Assembly (NCBI GenBank): GCA_900763245.1
Contig: CAAFJQ010000145.1
Coordinates: 1 to 33,806, forward strand
Direction: 5' to 3'
DNA from: Bacilli bacterium
GTDB taxonomy: Bacteria; Bacillota_I; Bacilli_A; RFN20; CAG-288
Length of the DNA stretch: 33,806 bases
Part shown: piece after piece, positions 1 through 7,981 of the stretch
How the letters are laid out: the number at the start of each line of letters is the position of its first letter
Position numbering within the stretch: the first letter of the stretch is position 1
The notes under the pieces: generated by a model
What the model was told of the DNA's origin: nothing
Seen by the model: only the letters and a program-made list of their open reading frames with translations
Database searches by the model: none
Program-made: the position numbers and the translations under genes

Positions 1-101
1 AATAGATACCCTATTAACTTGAAAAATCATGCCGTTTTTGTTAGATTATTTGTTGTCTATTTGTGTGCTTTTATATACACGTAATTCAGGAGGATTGACA
101 C
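1..101 (+). promoter_or_regulatory. secDF upstream region and ribosome binding site
   Basis: No gene is visible in these first 101 bases. A strong Shine-Dalgarno sequence CAGGAGG at 87-93 lies eight bases before the secDF ATG. An AT-rich TATATAC stretch at 72-78 could be a -10 box, but I find no convincing -35 at the right distance, so the promoter is uncertain and the true one may lie before the window. Confidence 0.45.
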
Positions 102-2843
102 ATGCGTCGCTTCTTAGCTTATATTGTCATGATGCTTACTGTTGTTTGTGCTTTGATTTTCAATACGCAGGCTGTTCTGGATCAGAAAACAGATGCGATG
201 GAATTCGGTTCGGGTACAGAGATGTACTACTCTATCACGAAACGTGAAGCCAGCTCCTATTCTGAAGGCGCAAAGCTCGAAGAGAAACAGTTCTCTTCTC
301 TTCAGGATATCGATATCGAATCCGCTATCATGTCCCGTCTTGATCTCGCAGGCGTCAGAAATGCCGATGTCAAGATCGTCAAAGGAAATGAAGAGACCCA
401 GGAAGGATATCAGCTCCGCATCGCTCTTTCCCCTTTGAATGAGAGCGAACTCGGCCGTGTCAAAGAAGTCGTCGGCATCACCGGCTCCCTCTCCATGGGC
501 ACCATCGGCGATGATACTGTCATGTACGCATCTGCCAATCAGCTCTTTGATTATTCCGATACATTCTCTAAGATCGTCTATAACGGAACGACTCCTTATC
601 CTACCATCAAGGTCACAAAAGAAGATTATGATACCTTGAAGGAAAAAGCCAAGGAAGCAAGCGAAGCCCATAAGAACGATTCAGATAAAAAGGAAGCCAA
701 TCGTTATTATGCTGAAGGTGGTGAAGAATCCGCTGAAGAAGACAATTCCACAACTGTCTACCTTTGGACAAACAAGACCAAAGATGACACTTATAACAAA
801 GCTTTCGGCACTGACGACACCATCGTTCAGGATGAAGTCAAGAACAAGGTCATCGCCAAGATCGACCTCAACAACTACGATTCCGATACTGGACGCATCT
901 CCATCACTTCCAATATGGAAGGCGAATCCTTCGATATTTCCTCCGCTCGTGCCTTTGTCAACATGCTCAATGGCGCCGATTACGGCTTTGATATCGAATT
1001 CCTCTATCAGAATATGATTCCTGCTGTCTTCGGCTCTAACAATAAAGGCATCATCGCCTCTTATATCGTTTTAGGCGCGCTTCTTGTCGTCATCATCGCT
1101 CTTCTCATCTGCTTCTATGGATTTGCCGGCATCACCGCTTCTTTGACTCTCCTCTGCTCTGTTCTTACCTCCTTCTTCCTCTTCTCTGTCTTAGGATTTG
1201 AGTTCTCTGTCGCTACTCTTGTCTCTCTTGCTATCCTCATGTGCCAGTCTGTCTTGATCTCCTTGAACTACTTTGAACGCGTCAAGCGTGAAATCAATAA
1301 GAAACACAATCTTGAAAAAGCCAATAAGGAAGGCTATCACAAGTCCTTCTTCGGCGCTTTGGACAGCTCTGTCGTTCTCCTTCTTGTCTCTCTCTTCTCC
1401 TTCCTTATCGCTGTCGGTTCCTACAAGACTTTCTTCGGTGTCATCATGGTCGGTTCCATCTTCACCTTCATCATCACCAACTATGTCAATAAGTGGATGA
1501 TGTACTGGTTATGCAACAATATCCACGATGATGGAAGCAATGCTTTCTTCGGACTCAAGAAGAAGAAAGAAAGAAAACAACATCAGTTTGTCGGAGAAAA
1601 GAAGAAACTCTCTTCTAAACTCTTATGGATTCTTCCTCTTGTCCTCGCTCTTGGCTTAGGCGCTGCACTTCCGACATCCTATCTCCTTTCCAAGAATGAT
1701 TCCTTCTTCAACAACAGCAAAGATTTCTCTTCCGGTTATACACTGAACATCAAGTTCCAGGGCGATTCTCAGTCTTATGATAAGCTTTCTACCAAGGAAA
1801 TCTATCTTGCTTATCTTTCTAAGATCGGAACTTTGGCTACAGATGAATCCTTCAGCATCAGCGAAAACAAAGCTGACAAAGATGCCATCGGATTCGCATA
1901 TGATCCCTCTTCCGCTTTCGTCAACATCGTTGAAAAGAAGGATGAAGAAGGAAACAAATATTACAATCAGTACTTCACTGTCAATGTCGACCGCGACCTC
2001 AATCAGGTCAAGACGACAAACGGCAGCGATATTGTCACCATCATCTACAGAACGATGGAATCCGGCAGTGTCGAAGGCGTCAAGGGCGTCAACGGCGACA
2101 TCTCCTTTGCAGGATTCGGTCACTACATCAACGATTCTCTTACAGTCGGCTGCTATACCACTGCTCCGACCAATGTCGCTCATAACTACACATCCATGAT
2201 CATGCTTGTCTTCCTCCTCTCCTGCTTCGCCGCTGTTTATCTCTTATTCCGTTACGGTTTCAGCCTCAATATTGCAATGACTGTTCTCATCAATGGTACA
2301 TTGACTTCTGCCTTAGGTATCCTCGCTCTTGTTCTCTTCCGTATCCCGTTTACTTCATACACAGGCTTCGGTATCTTGGCCGCTGTCACCTTGTTCGATA
2401 TGCTCTCTGTCATCCTTCTCTCCGGCAACAATGAAGTTCTCAAAGAGAGAGGAATCAAGAAGACAGCAAGCAATGAAGAAAGAGCCGATATCTGCAATGA
2501 AGTCACGAACAGAAGCCTTGTTGTCTCCTTCCCTTGCTTCGTTTTCCTGGCAGTCTTCGGAATCGGTATGTTCTTCATCAATCCTGCTCTGATGGGCCTT
2601 TCCATCTCCATGATCATCTTCTCCTTCTTCGGATTCCTGATGATGTACTTCTATGCCGCTCCGCTTTATTACTTCTTTGCTACCCACATCTCCTTCAAGA
2701 AGCTCTCCGCTTCTATGGACAAGTGGCGTGAAAAGCACGGAAAGAAGAAAGAAGAAATCAAAGCTCAGAACGGAATCGTCTATGTCGATCAGGATGGTCC
2801 GCACGAAACAATCATCCCTGGCGTCAACGATTTCCATCATTAA
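102..2843 (+). CDS. secDF: Fused protein translocase subunit SecDF (divergent)
   Basis: 913 residues, membrane protein. SecDF helps the Sec machinery pull secreted proteins across the membrane using the ion gradient. The layout is that of a SecD half joined to a SecF half: an N-terminal membrane segment (about 5-25), a large extracellular domain, five or so segments at about 315-470, a second first-segment at about 507-530, another extracellular domain, and five segments at about 698-860. In the SecF half, D766 and R804 match the family's conserved transmembrane aspartate and arginine. In the SecD half, the position of the usual aspartate in the segment before the FER motif (F391-E392-R393) appears to be leucine (L385). 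The start has a perfect ribosome binding site. recJ follows after three bases, an order usual in Bacilli. Confidence is high for the family, moderate for full activity. Confidence 0.88.
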   Translation: MRRFLAYIVMMLTVVCALIFNTQAVLDQKTDAMEFGSGTEMYYSITKREASSYSEGAKLEEKQFSSLQDIDIESAIMSRLDLAGVRNADVKIVKGNEETQEGYQLRIALSPLNESELGRVKEVVGITGSLSMGTIGDDTVMYASANQLFDYSDTFSKIVYNGTTPYPTIKVTKEDYDTLKEKAKEASEAHKNDSDKKEANRYYAEGGEESAEEDNSTTVYLWTNKTKDDTYNKAFGTDDTIVQDEVKNKVIAKIDLNNYDSDTGRISITSNMEGESFDISSARAFVNMLNGADYGFDIEFLYQNMIPAVFGSNNKGIIASYIVLGALLVVIIALLICFYGFAGITASLTLLCSVLTSFFLFSVLGFEFSVATLVSLAILMCQSVLISLNYFERVKREINKKHNLEKANKEGYHKSFFGALDSSVVLLLVSLFSFLIAVGSYKTFFGVIMVGSIFTFIITNYVNKWMMYWLCNNIHDDGSNAFFGLKKKKERKQHQFVGEKKKLSSKLLWILPLVLALGLGAALPTSYLLSKNDSFFNNSKDFSSGYTLNIKFQGDSQSYDKLSTKEIYLAYLSKIGTLATDESFSISENKADKDAIGFAYDPSSAFVNIVEKKDEEGNKYYNQYFTVNVDRDLNQVKTTNGSDIVTIIYRTMESGSVEGVKGVNGDISFAGFGHYINDSLTVGCYTTAPTNVAHNYTSMIMLVFLLSCFAAVYLLFRYGFSLNIAMTVLINGTLTSALGILALVLFRIPFTSYTGFGILAAVTLFDMLSVILLSGNNEVLKERGIKKTASNEERADICNEVTNRSLVVSFPCFVFLAVFGIGMFFINPALMGLSISMIIFSFFGFLMMYFYAAPLYYFFATHISFKKLSASMDKWREKHGKKKEEIKAQNGIVYVDQDGPHETIIPGVNDFHH

Positions 2844-2846
2844 ATC

Positions 2847-4418
2847 ATGTCATTCTTAAGTCAGTTACTTGAATATTACCATCTGACGGCAAACGACCTT
2901 GGCAAACGCAAAATGCCAGGGTCTTTTGCTAGTTTGGAAAATCCGTTCAAAAACAGCGATTTTCTCCGTGTTGCAACTCGTCTTGAAAAGGCGATTGCAA
3001 ATGGGGAAAAGACTGTAATTTACGGCGATTATGATGTCGATGGCATCACAGCGACCACCATCATGAAAAGAGTGTTGGATGAGAGAGGACTTAATCCTGG
3101 TTACTTCATTCCATCTCGCTATAAAGAAGGTTATGGACTCAATGCGGATCGTGTCAAAGAATTCGCACTAAAAGGCTATAAGCTGATCATCACTGTCGAT
3201 AACGGCGTATCCTGCAAGGATACTGTCGCTTTGAGCAAACAGTTAGGGATGGAAGTTGTCATCATCGATCATCATGAACTTCCAGAAGAACTTCCTGAGA
3301 GCGAATATCTCTTCCATCAGACAAAGAGCGGATTTCTCCCTTACAACTGCTCTGCCGCTTCTCTTTGTTTCTTTGTGTCATCATACTTAAGAAAGAAATA
3401 TGATGCCTATGATGCTGTTCTAGCAGGTTTGGCCGTGTTTTCCGATGTCATGCCGTTAGTCGGCAACAATCTTGTCATGGCAAAGATCATGCTTTCGAAA
3501 TTAGAGGAGAACAAGTATCCGAATTTAGTCAGGCTGTTAAATGGAGATATCTCTTATCATTCCATCAATTTCACCTTGAACCCTGCTTTGAATGCTCCTG
3601 GAAGAATCGCCAAGGACGTGTTATCTACCAATCATGTTGTCGGCTTCCTTCTTGAGAACAGAAATTCAGAGAGAATGGTCAGATTTGCTTCTGAGATTGT
3701 CAGAACTAACGAGATGAGGAAGAACATCATCAAATCGATGACCTTCTCTTATCCTGTCGAATCCGAACATGCAAGAGTCTTTCTTTGTGACGGTTATTCA
3801 GGTCTTTCGGGCTCTTTTGCCAACAAGCTGATGAGAGAAAAAAACTGTCCTACTATTGTCTTTGCTCACTCAGAACAGGATGAAAAAGAACTTGTCGGTT
3901 CTATCCGTGTTCCTGACGGATACAACGCTCTCTCTTTTATCGAAAAGTACAAGAAATACTTCATCCGCCATGGCGGACATCCGTGCGCAGCCGGTGTCAC
4001 AATCCAAGAAAAAGATTATTTCCAGGTCGCTACCCTTTTTGCTTCCGATTGTGTCATGCAGTCTTTCACAGTTCATAAGGAAGATAAGGAAATTCCTTTG
4101 GTCTTAGAGGATCTGAATCAGGAAAACTACGAGATCTATGAGTCCTTCATGCCTTTCGGAGAAGGGTTTGAAGAACCGAAGTTCTCTCTTACTGTCGAAA
4201 AAGAGGACCTTGTCTTCTCCAAAAACGGAAATGCTGTTTTTTCCAAAGACAATGGAAAAGGCGGAAGACTGTGCTGCTTCAAGGATGCTGCACTGATCAA
4301 TAACAGCATGGCCTCTTATTTTGTCTTCCATGGAACGATGCGAAAGAGCAGTTTCAACGGAAAGACTAATTATGAGATCCTAGCAGACGAGATCACTTAC
4401 GGCGAGGAAGACGAGTGA
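2847..4418 (+). CDS. recJ: Single-stranded-DNA-specific exonuclease RecJ
   Basis: 523 residues. RecJ degrades single-stranded DNA from the 5' end during recombination and mismatch or base-excision repair, in the cytoplasm. Family signatures are clear: the metal-binding DYDVDG (61-66), D118-N119-G120, the DHH motif (141-143), and the DHHA1 signature GGHPCAAG (376-383). It is somewhat shorter than typical RecJ proteins (about 560 or more), so the C-terminal OB/partner-binding part looks reduced. The ATG lies three bases after the secDF stop with no recognisable ribosome binding site, suggesting translation coupled to secDF. It ends in TGA, one of the genes showing that TGA is a stop here. Confidence 0.93.
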   Translation: MSFLSQLLEYYHLTANDLGKRKMPGSFASLENPFKNSDFLRVATRLEKAIANGEKTVIYGDYDVDGITATTIMKRVLDERGLNPGYFIPSRYKEGYGLNADRVKEFALKGYKLIITVDNGVSCKDTVALSKQLGMEVVIIDHHELPEELPESEYLFHQTKSGFLPYNCSAASLCFFVSSYLRKKYDAYDAVLAGLAVFSDVMPLVGNNLVMAKIMLSKLEENKYPNLVRLLNGDISYHSINFTLNPALNAPGRIAKDVLSTNHVVGFLLENRNSERMVRFASEIVRTNEMRKNIIKSMTFSYPVESEHARVFLCDGYSGLSGSFANKLMREKNCPTIVFAHSEQDEKELVGSIRVPDGYNALSFIEKYKKYFIRHGGHPCAAGVTIQEKDYFQVATLFASDCVMQSFTVHKEDKEIPLVLEDLNQENYEIYESFMPFGEGFEEPKFSLTVEKEDLVFSKNGNAVFSKDNGKGGRLCCFKDAALINNSMASYFVFHGTMRKSSFNGKTNYEILADEITYGEEDE

Positions 4419-4434
4419 GAACAAGACTTGACTT

Positions 4435-4469
4435 AAAAAATCAAAAAGCGGCCAATATCTGATTTTTTT
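4435..4469 (+). terminator. Weak AT-rich hairpin after recJ
   Basis: AAAAAATCA at 4435-4443 can pair with TGATTTTTT at 4460-4468, leaving a 16-base loop, and the right arm ends in a run of seven T. The stem is almost all A-T, so this is only a possible terminator for secDF-recJ. A stronger hairpin follows at 4565-4589. Confidence 0.35.
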
Positions 4470-4525
4470 CTCTTTGGAAAATCAAGATTGTCTCTTTTGA
4501 TGAAAAGTTATGCTATTACGAGCAG

Positions 4526-4556
4526 TTAACACTTTCATAAGTTGTCGATTTAATAT
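4526..4556 (+). promoter_or_regulatory. Possible promoter of the ftsQ-ftsA-ftsZ run
   Basis: TTAACA at 4526-4531 and TAATAT at 4551-4556 could be -35 and -10 boxes, with a 19-base spacer that is longer than ideal. If used, transcription would start near 4563, immediately before the hairpin that carries the ftsQ ribosome binding site. This is a weak call; a second weak match is TTGTCT at 4488-4493. Confidence 0.25.
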
Positions 4557-4564
4557 AAAATATT

Positions 4565-4589
4565 AAGCAGTCGGAGGACTGCTTTTTTT
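4565..4589 (+). terminator. Terminator-like hairpin holding the ftsQ ribosome binding site
   Basis: AAGCAGTC (4565-4572) pairs perfectly with GACTGCTT (4577-4584) around a GGAG loop and is followed by seven T (4583-4589), the form of an intrinsic terminator. The loop and first base of the right arm make GGAGG (4573-4577), an ideal Shine-Dalgarno ten bases before the TTG start codon of ftsQ at 4588, which itself begins inside the T-run. The element may end recJ transcription, control ftsQ translation, or both. Confidence 0.65.
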
Positions 4590-5523
4590 GAACGACCTTA
4601 TGAATCAATCTAGCAAGACTGAAACATTGAATAGTCAAGATACGATTGAGTATTCGATAGCACGCAAAAGCAAGATCAACCAGACGAGGAAGATGATTTC
4701 TGTCCTTTCTCTGTGTATCAGTTTTCTTTTGCTTGCCTTTTATTTTACTTTGCCCACTTTTCAGTGCAAAAATATCCCTGTTGTCGGCTCTGTCAATCTG
4801 AAAAAAGAGGATATTCGTCATCTGTCCGGAAACGATGGTTACAGACCTCTTCTTCTATTGAACAAAAACGCTTCCGCAAAGAAAATCGTCTCTTCTTCCT
4901 GCGGACTTGTCACATCTGCCGCCTATGAAAACAACGGCATTACGGCAAGTGTCAGAATCGAAGAGGATTTCCCGCATGCAAAGATCCTCAATGGTGCGGA
5001 AAAGTCTTATTTCCTTTCCGGCAAAGAGTGTGATGCTGTCATCTCTTCTCTTGATTCGTTGCCGCTTTCTAGTGAACGTATCAAAGAGATCAAGGATACC
5101 TTGACAAGTCAGACTCAAAAACTTCCTCTTATCCATTTTCCGAAAGAGAACTTCGAAATCAATGAAACCAATATCGCCTTAGCTCTCTCTCCTTTGTCCC
5201 CTTTCACTTATTCGACCTTGAGCTTCTTTGATGATATCCAGTATGTCAATGAAGCTGGCGATTCCACTTGGAACAATGTCTGCGATTTCATTGTCAACAC
5301 CCAAGGGAAGTGGTTTGTCTTAAAAGACTGCCTTGCTGACAACTTCTCGAAGTATTTCCCAACCAAGAACTTCCCAGACATCACCTTCAGATCGCTCAAT
5401 GATTGTGCCAATACAATGAAAGCATCTGCGTATAAGTTCAAGGATAGTGGAAAAGAGATCTCCGCATACTTCTTCAAACCTTATTTTTCTTCAGAAGGAA
5501 AAGTAGGCTGGATCAAAGCCTAA
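4588..5523 (+). CDS. ftsQ: Cell division protein FtsQ/DivIB-like
   Basis: 311 residues from a TTG start chosen because GGAGG lies ten bases upstream; an in-frame ATG at 4600 would be 22 bases from it, too far. One membrane segment at about 35-56 is followed outside the cell by a POTRA-like domain (about 59-132: VVGSVNLKKEDIRHLSG, then a second half ending in DFPHAKI). This short cytoplasmic tail, single anchor and POTRA order is that of FtsQ/DivIB, which links FtsL and the septal wall synthases in the divisome. Position directly before ftsA and ftsZ supports it. The C-terminal 180 residues are divergent and I recognise no further domain. The call rests on architecture and context rather than strong sequence signatures. 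Confidence 0.7.
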   Translation: MNDLMNQSSKTETLNSQDTIEYSIARKSKINQTRKMISVLSLCISFLLLAFYFTLPTFQCKNIPVVGSVNLKKEDIRHLSGNDGYRPLLLLNKNASAKKIVSSSCGLVTSAAYENNGITASVRIEEDFPHAKILNGAEKSYFLSGKECDAVISSLDSLPLSSERIKEIKDTLTSQTQKLPLIHFPKENFEINETNIALALSPLSPFTYSTLSFFDDIQYVNEAGDSTWNNVCDFIVNTQGKWFVLKDCLADNFSKYFPTKNFPDITFRSLNDCANTMKASAYKFKDSGKEISAYFFKPYFSSEGKVGWIKA

Positions 5524-5537
5524 AGAAAGGATATGTT

Positions 5538-6692
5538 ATGGATAAACAAATTACTGTGATCGAATTCACACCATGCAATATCAAATTGCTGTCGGGGTAT
5601 CAGATGAAGGACAGACTCTATGTTCTTCAAAGCTTAGAAGGTGAGATTCTTCCTTTGAATCCGGAAGGATATCCGAAAAAAGAGGATCTGAAAGAATCTC
5701 TTATCGCTCTTCTTGCCACGGCCAGAAAGCAGCTTCCTGTCGATATCGGACCGCTTGTCTTCCTCTATCCGCCGTATGGCTTCAAGGCAAAAGAGATTTC
5801 GGAATCTAGTCCGACTGGCAATGCTGAGAACAAGATACGCGATGAGGACTATCGCTCCTGCACAATCCGTGCGATGAAGACGAAGCACTTCCCGGAAACG
5901 GATCCTATCTATCTTGTTCCGTTCAATTTTAAAGTCGATACCTGCCCGACACTGAGCACCTTCCCGCTTGGAAAAACATCCAGCGCTTTGGAAGTGGATG
6001 GCGACGTTCATTTCCTCAATCGTGAGGCATTCACTCATTATCAGGGAATCGTCAGTTCTGTCAGTCTGAAGCCGTATCTTCAGATGGTATCTACCTATTC
6101 CGGCTTTGAATACCTTACCCGTTATGAATCGGAAAGGAATTACTTGATTCTTGAGCTTCAGAACAATTATACATACTTTAGCGAAATCAAGAGCGGAAGA
6201 CTGTTCTCTTCAAGCGTCATCAAGGAGAATCTAAGCTCTGTTCTTGAACGCTTCTCCAATACCTTAGGTGTCTCTGTCGAACGCGGAAAAGAGCTGATGA
6301 TGACATTTGGATTCTTGCAGAAGCTCGAATTCGAATATGTGACAGATGAAGGCTTCGCGCTCGATACGATATTCACTGCCTTATGCAAAGCCTTTATGCC
6401 GTTATTAAGAGAACTTGCGACCTTTATCGCCGACAACGGCGTAGCGGAGAACGTTCCTGTTCTTATCACTGGGACAGGCATCGATATCTTCGGACTGGAG
6501 CAATATGTCTCCTATGCCTTGAAGCGCAATGCGAGAATATCCAGAGCAAAAGAACTCGGCGCAGAAACCGGTGTCTACAATGCTGCTCTTGGTGCGATTG
6601 CCGTCTCCAATCTCGACTATCAGATGAAGAGAGACAGCTTCAGAAGGACGGAGTCGGACGACAAACTGAAATCGACCGTATTCGATCGATAG
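5538..6692 (+). CDS. ftsA: Divergent FtsA-like actin-fold division protein
   Basis: 384 residues, between ftsQ and ftsZ, with AGAAAGGA just before the ATG. FtsA is the actin-like protein that tethers FtsZ to the membrane. Traces of the actin fold are visible: an adenosine-type motif VLITGTGIDIFGL (308-320) and a phosphate-2-like hairpin LILELQNNYTYF (203-214). Both phosphate loops are degenerate: the usual Asp-Ile-Gly start reads IEFTPCNIK (8-16), and the DxGGxTT-type loop reads ELQNNYT. No obvious amphipathic membrane-targeting helix is seen at the C-terminus, which ends KLKSTVFDR. It is shorter than usual FtsA (about 420). Gene order makes FtsA the best call; an FtsA-derived protein that no longer hydrolyses ATP is possible. 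Confidence 0.65.
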   Translation: MDKQITVIEFTPCNIKLLSGYQMKDRLYVLQSLEGEILPLNPEGYPKKEDLKESLIALLATARKQLPVDIGPLVFLYPPYGFKAKEISESSPTGNAENKIRDEDYRSCTIRAMKTKHFPETDPIYLVPFNFKVDTCPTLSTFPLGKTSSALEVDGDVHFLNREAFTHYQGIVSSVSLKPYLQMVSTYSGFEYLTRYESERNYLILELQNNYTYFSEIKSGRLFSSSVIKENLSSVLERFSNTLGVSVERGKELMMTFGFLQKLEFEYVTDEGFALDTIFTALCKAFMPLLRELATFIADNGVAENVPVLITGTGIDIFGLEQYVSYALKRNARISRAKELGAETGVYNAALGAIAVSNLDYQMKRDSFRRTESDDKLKSTVFDR

Positions 6693-6706
6693 AAAGGAAA
6701 TAGATT

Positions 6707-7963
6707 ATGGATGATGTTAATTTGATCAGATCTCTTCCGGATGAAGAGTTGAAGAAAAACGCCCGAATCAAAGTGATCGGTGTCGGCGGCGGAGGCGGAA
6801 ATGCTGTCAACAGCATGCTTCATGACAAAGCCGATTTAGTCGAATACTGGGTCATGAATACCGATTGCCAGGCCTTGAGCAATTCTCCCTGCGAGAACAA
6901 GCTCGTCTTGGGAAGAGGCGTTACAAGAGGCCTCGGTGCAGGCGGAAACCCCAACTGCGGAAAACAGGCCGCTGAGGATGCCTATGATGATATCAAGCGC
7001 ATCGTTCAGGGGACAGACCTTGTCTTCATCGCTGCCGGCGAAGGCGGCGGAACAGGAACAGGCGGTGCTCCTGTCGTCGCTAAGGCTGCTAAAGAAGAAG
7101 GATGCCTTGTCATCGGTATTGTCACACGTCCTTTCAATTTCGAAGGAAAGACAAGAAGAACCAACGCACTAGAGGGTATCAATGCGTTGAAAGACAATGT
7201 CGATGCATTGATTGTCGTCTCCAATGACAAACTGATGTTCAATGACGGAAAACTCGCAATTACCGATTCATTCCACAAAGCCGATTCCATTTTAGGATCC
7301 GCTGTCAAGACAGTCACTGATCTGATCTTGAAACACGGAATCATCAATTTGGATTTTGCTGATGTCAAATCAACGCTCAGCGGAAAAGGCCTCGCTTTGA
7401 TCGGTATCGGTCATGGCAAAGGAGAGAACAAAGCTGTCGATGCTGCAAACAATGCCATCAACTCACCTCTTCTTGAAGCCAGTATCCGCGGTGCGCACAG
7501 CATGCTGATCAACTTCACGGTCGGCAAAGATACCAGCCTTCTTGAAACACAGGATGCTGTCGACTATATCACGGAAGCCGCTTGCGGAAAAGACAACGAT
7601 GACTGCAATATCATCTTTGGCGTCATGGAAGATTCCAGCTTCAATGATGAGATGACAATCGCCATCATCGCCACTGATTTCAATAAGGATATCGATTTCA
7701 GCGCTGCTCCGATGAGAAATCCCAACTCGACATTTGAAAAACAAGAAGAGAAGACAGAGGTTCGTGTCGAAGCTTCTGATACGATGAAGAGAATCAATGA
7801 AGACAGAAACTCTTCTGTTCTTCCTTCTTTCTTAAGAAACAAGATGCATGAACCTGTTGTCGAAGAAAAGAAGGATGAACCTGTTGTGGAAACAAAGGAA
7901 CCTGCTTCCGATGATGACGATGATGAACCGGAAGTTCTCGCACAGAATCCAGATATCCATTAA
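6707..7963 (+). CDS. ftsZ: Cell division GTPase FtsZ
   Basis: 418 residues; the tubulin-like GTPase that forms the cytokinetic Z-ring. The glycine-rich IKVIGVGGGGGNAV (21-34), the tubulin signature GGGTGTG (113-119) and the T7 loop NLDFADVK (214-221), which completes the active site of the next subunit, are all intact. The short peptide that binds FtsA and other partners is recognisable as VLPSFLRNKM (371-380), but unlike most FtsZ proteins it is not at the end: 38 more residues follow, with two EPVVE repeats and a run of aspartates. GAAAGGAAA eight bases before the ATG is a good ribosome binding site. pheS follows after 18 bases. Confidence 0.97.
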   Translation: MDDVNLIRSLPDEELKKNARIKVIGVGGGGGNAVNSMLHDKADLVEYWVMNTDCQALSNSPCENKLVLGRGVTRGLGAGGNPNCGKQAAEDAYDDIKRIVQGTDLVFIAAGEGGGTGTGGAPVVAKAAKEEGCLVIGIVTRPFNFEGKTRRTNALEGINALKDNVDALIVVSNDKLMFNDGKLAITDSFHKADSILGSAVKTVTDLILKHGIINLDFADVKSTLSGKGLALIGIGHGKGENKAVDAANNAINSPLLEASIRGAHSMLINFTVGKDTSLLETQDAVDYITEAACGKDNDDCNIIFGVMEDSSFNDEMTIAIIATDFNKDIDFSAAPMRNPNSTFEKQEEKTEVRVEASDTMKRINEDRNSSVLPSFLRNKMHEPVVEEKKDEPVVETKEPASDDDDDEPEVLAQNPDIH

Positions 7964-7981
7964 GTACAAGGAGAATAAAAC

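Noticed and set aside
4441..4564. A small RNA or tRNA in the recJ-ftsQ gap
   Set aside because: The region is AT-rich with no cloverleaf, no conserved stem besides the two hairpins listed, and no second terminator pair that would frame an RNA gene.
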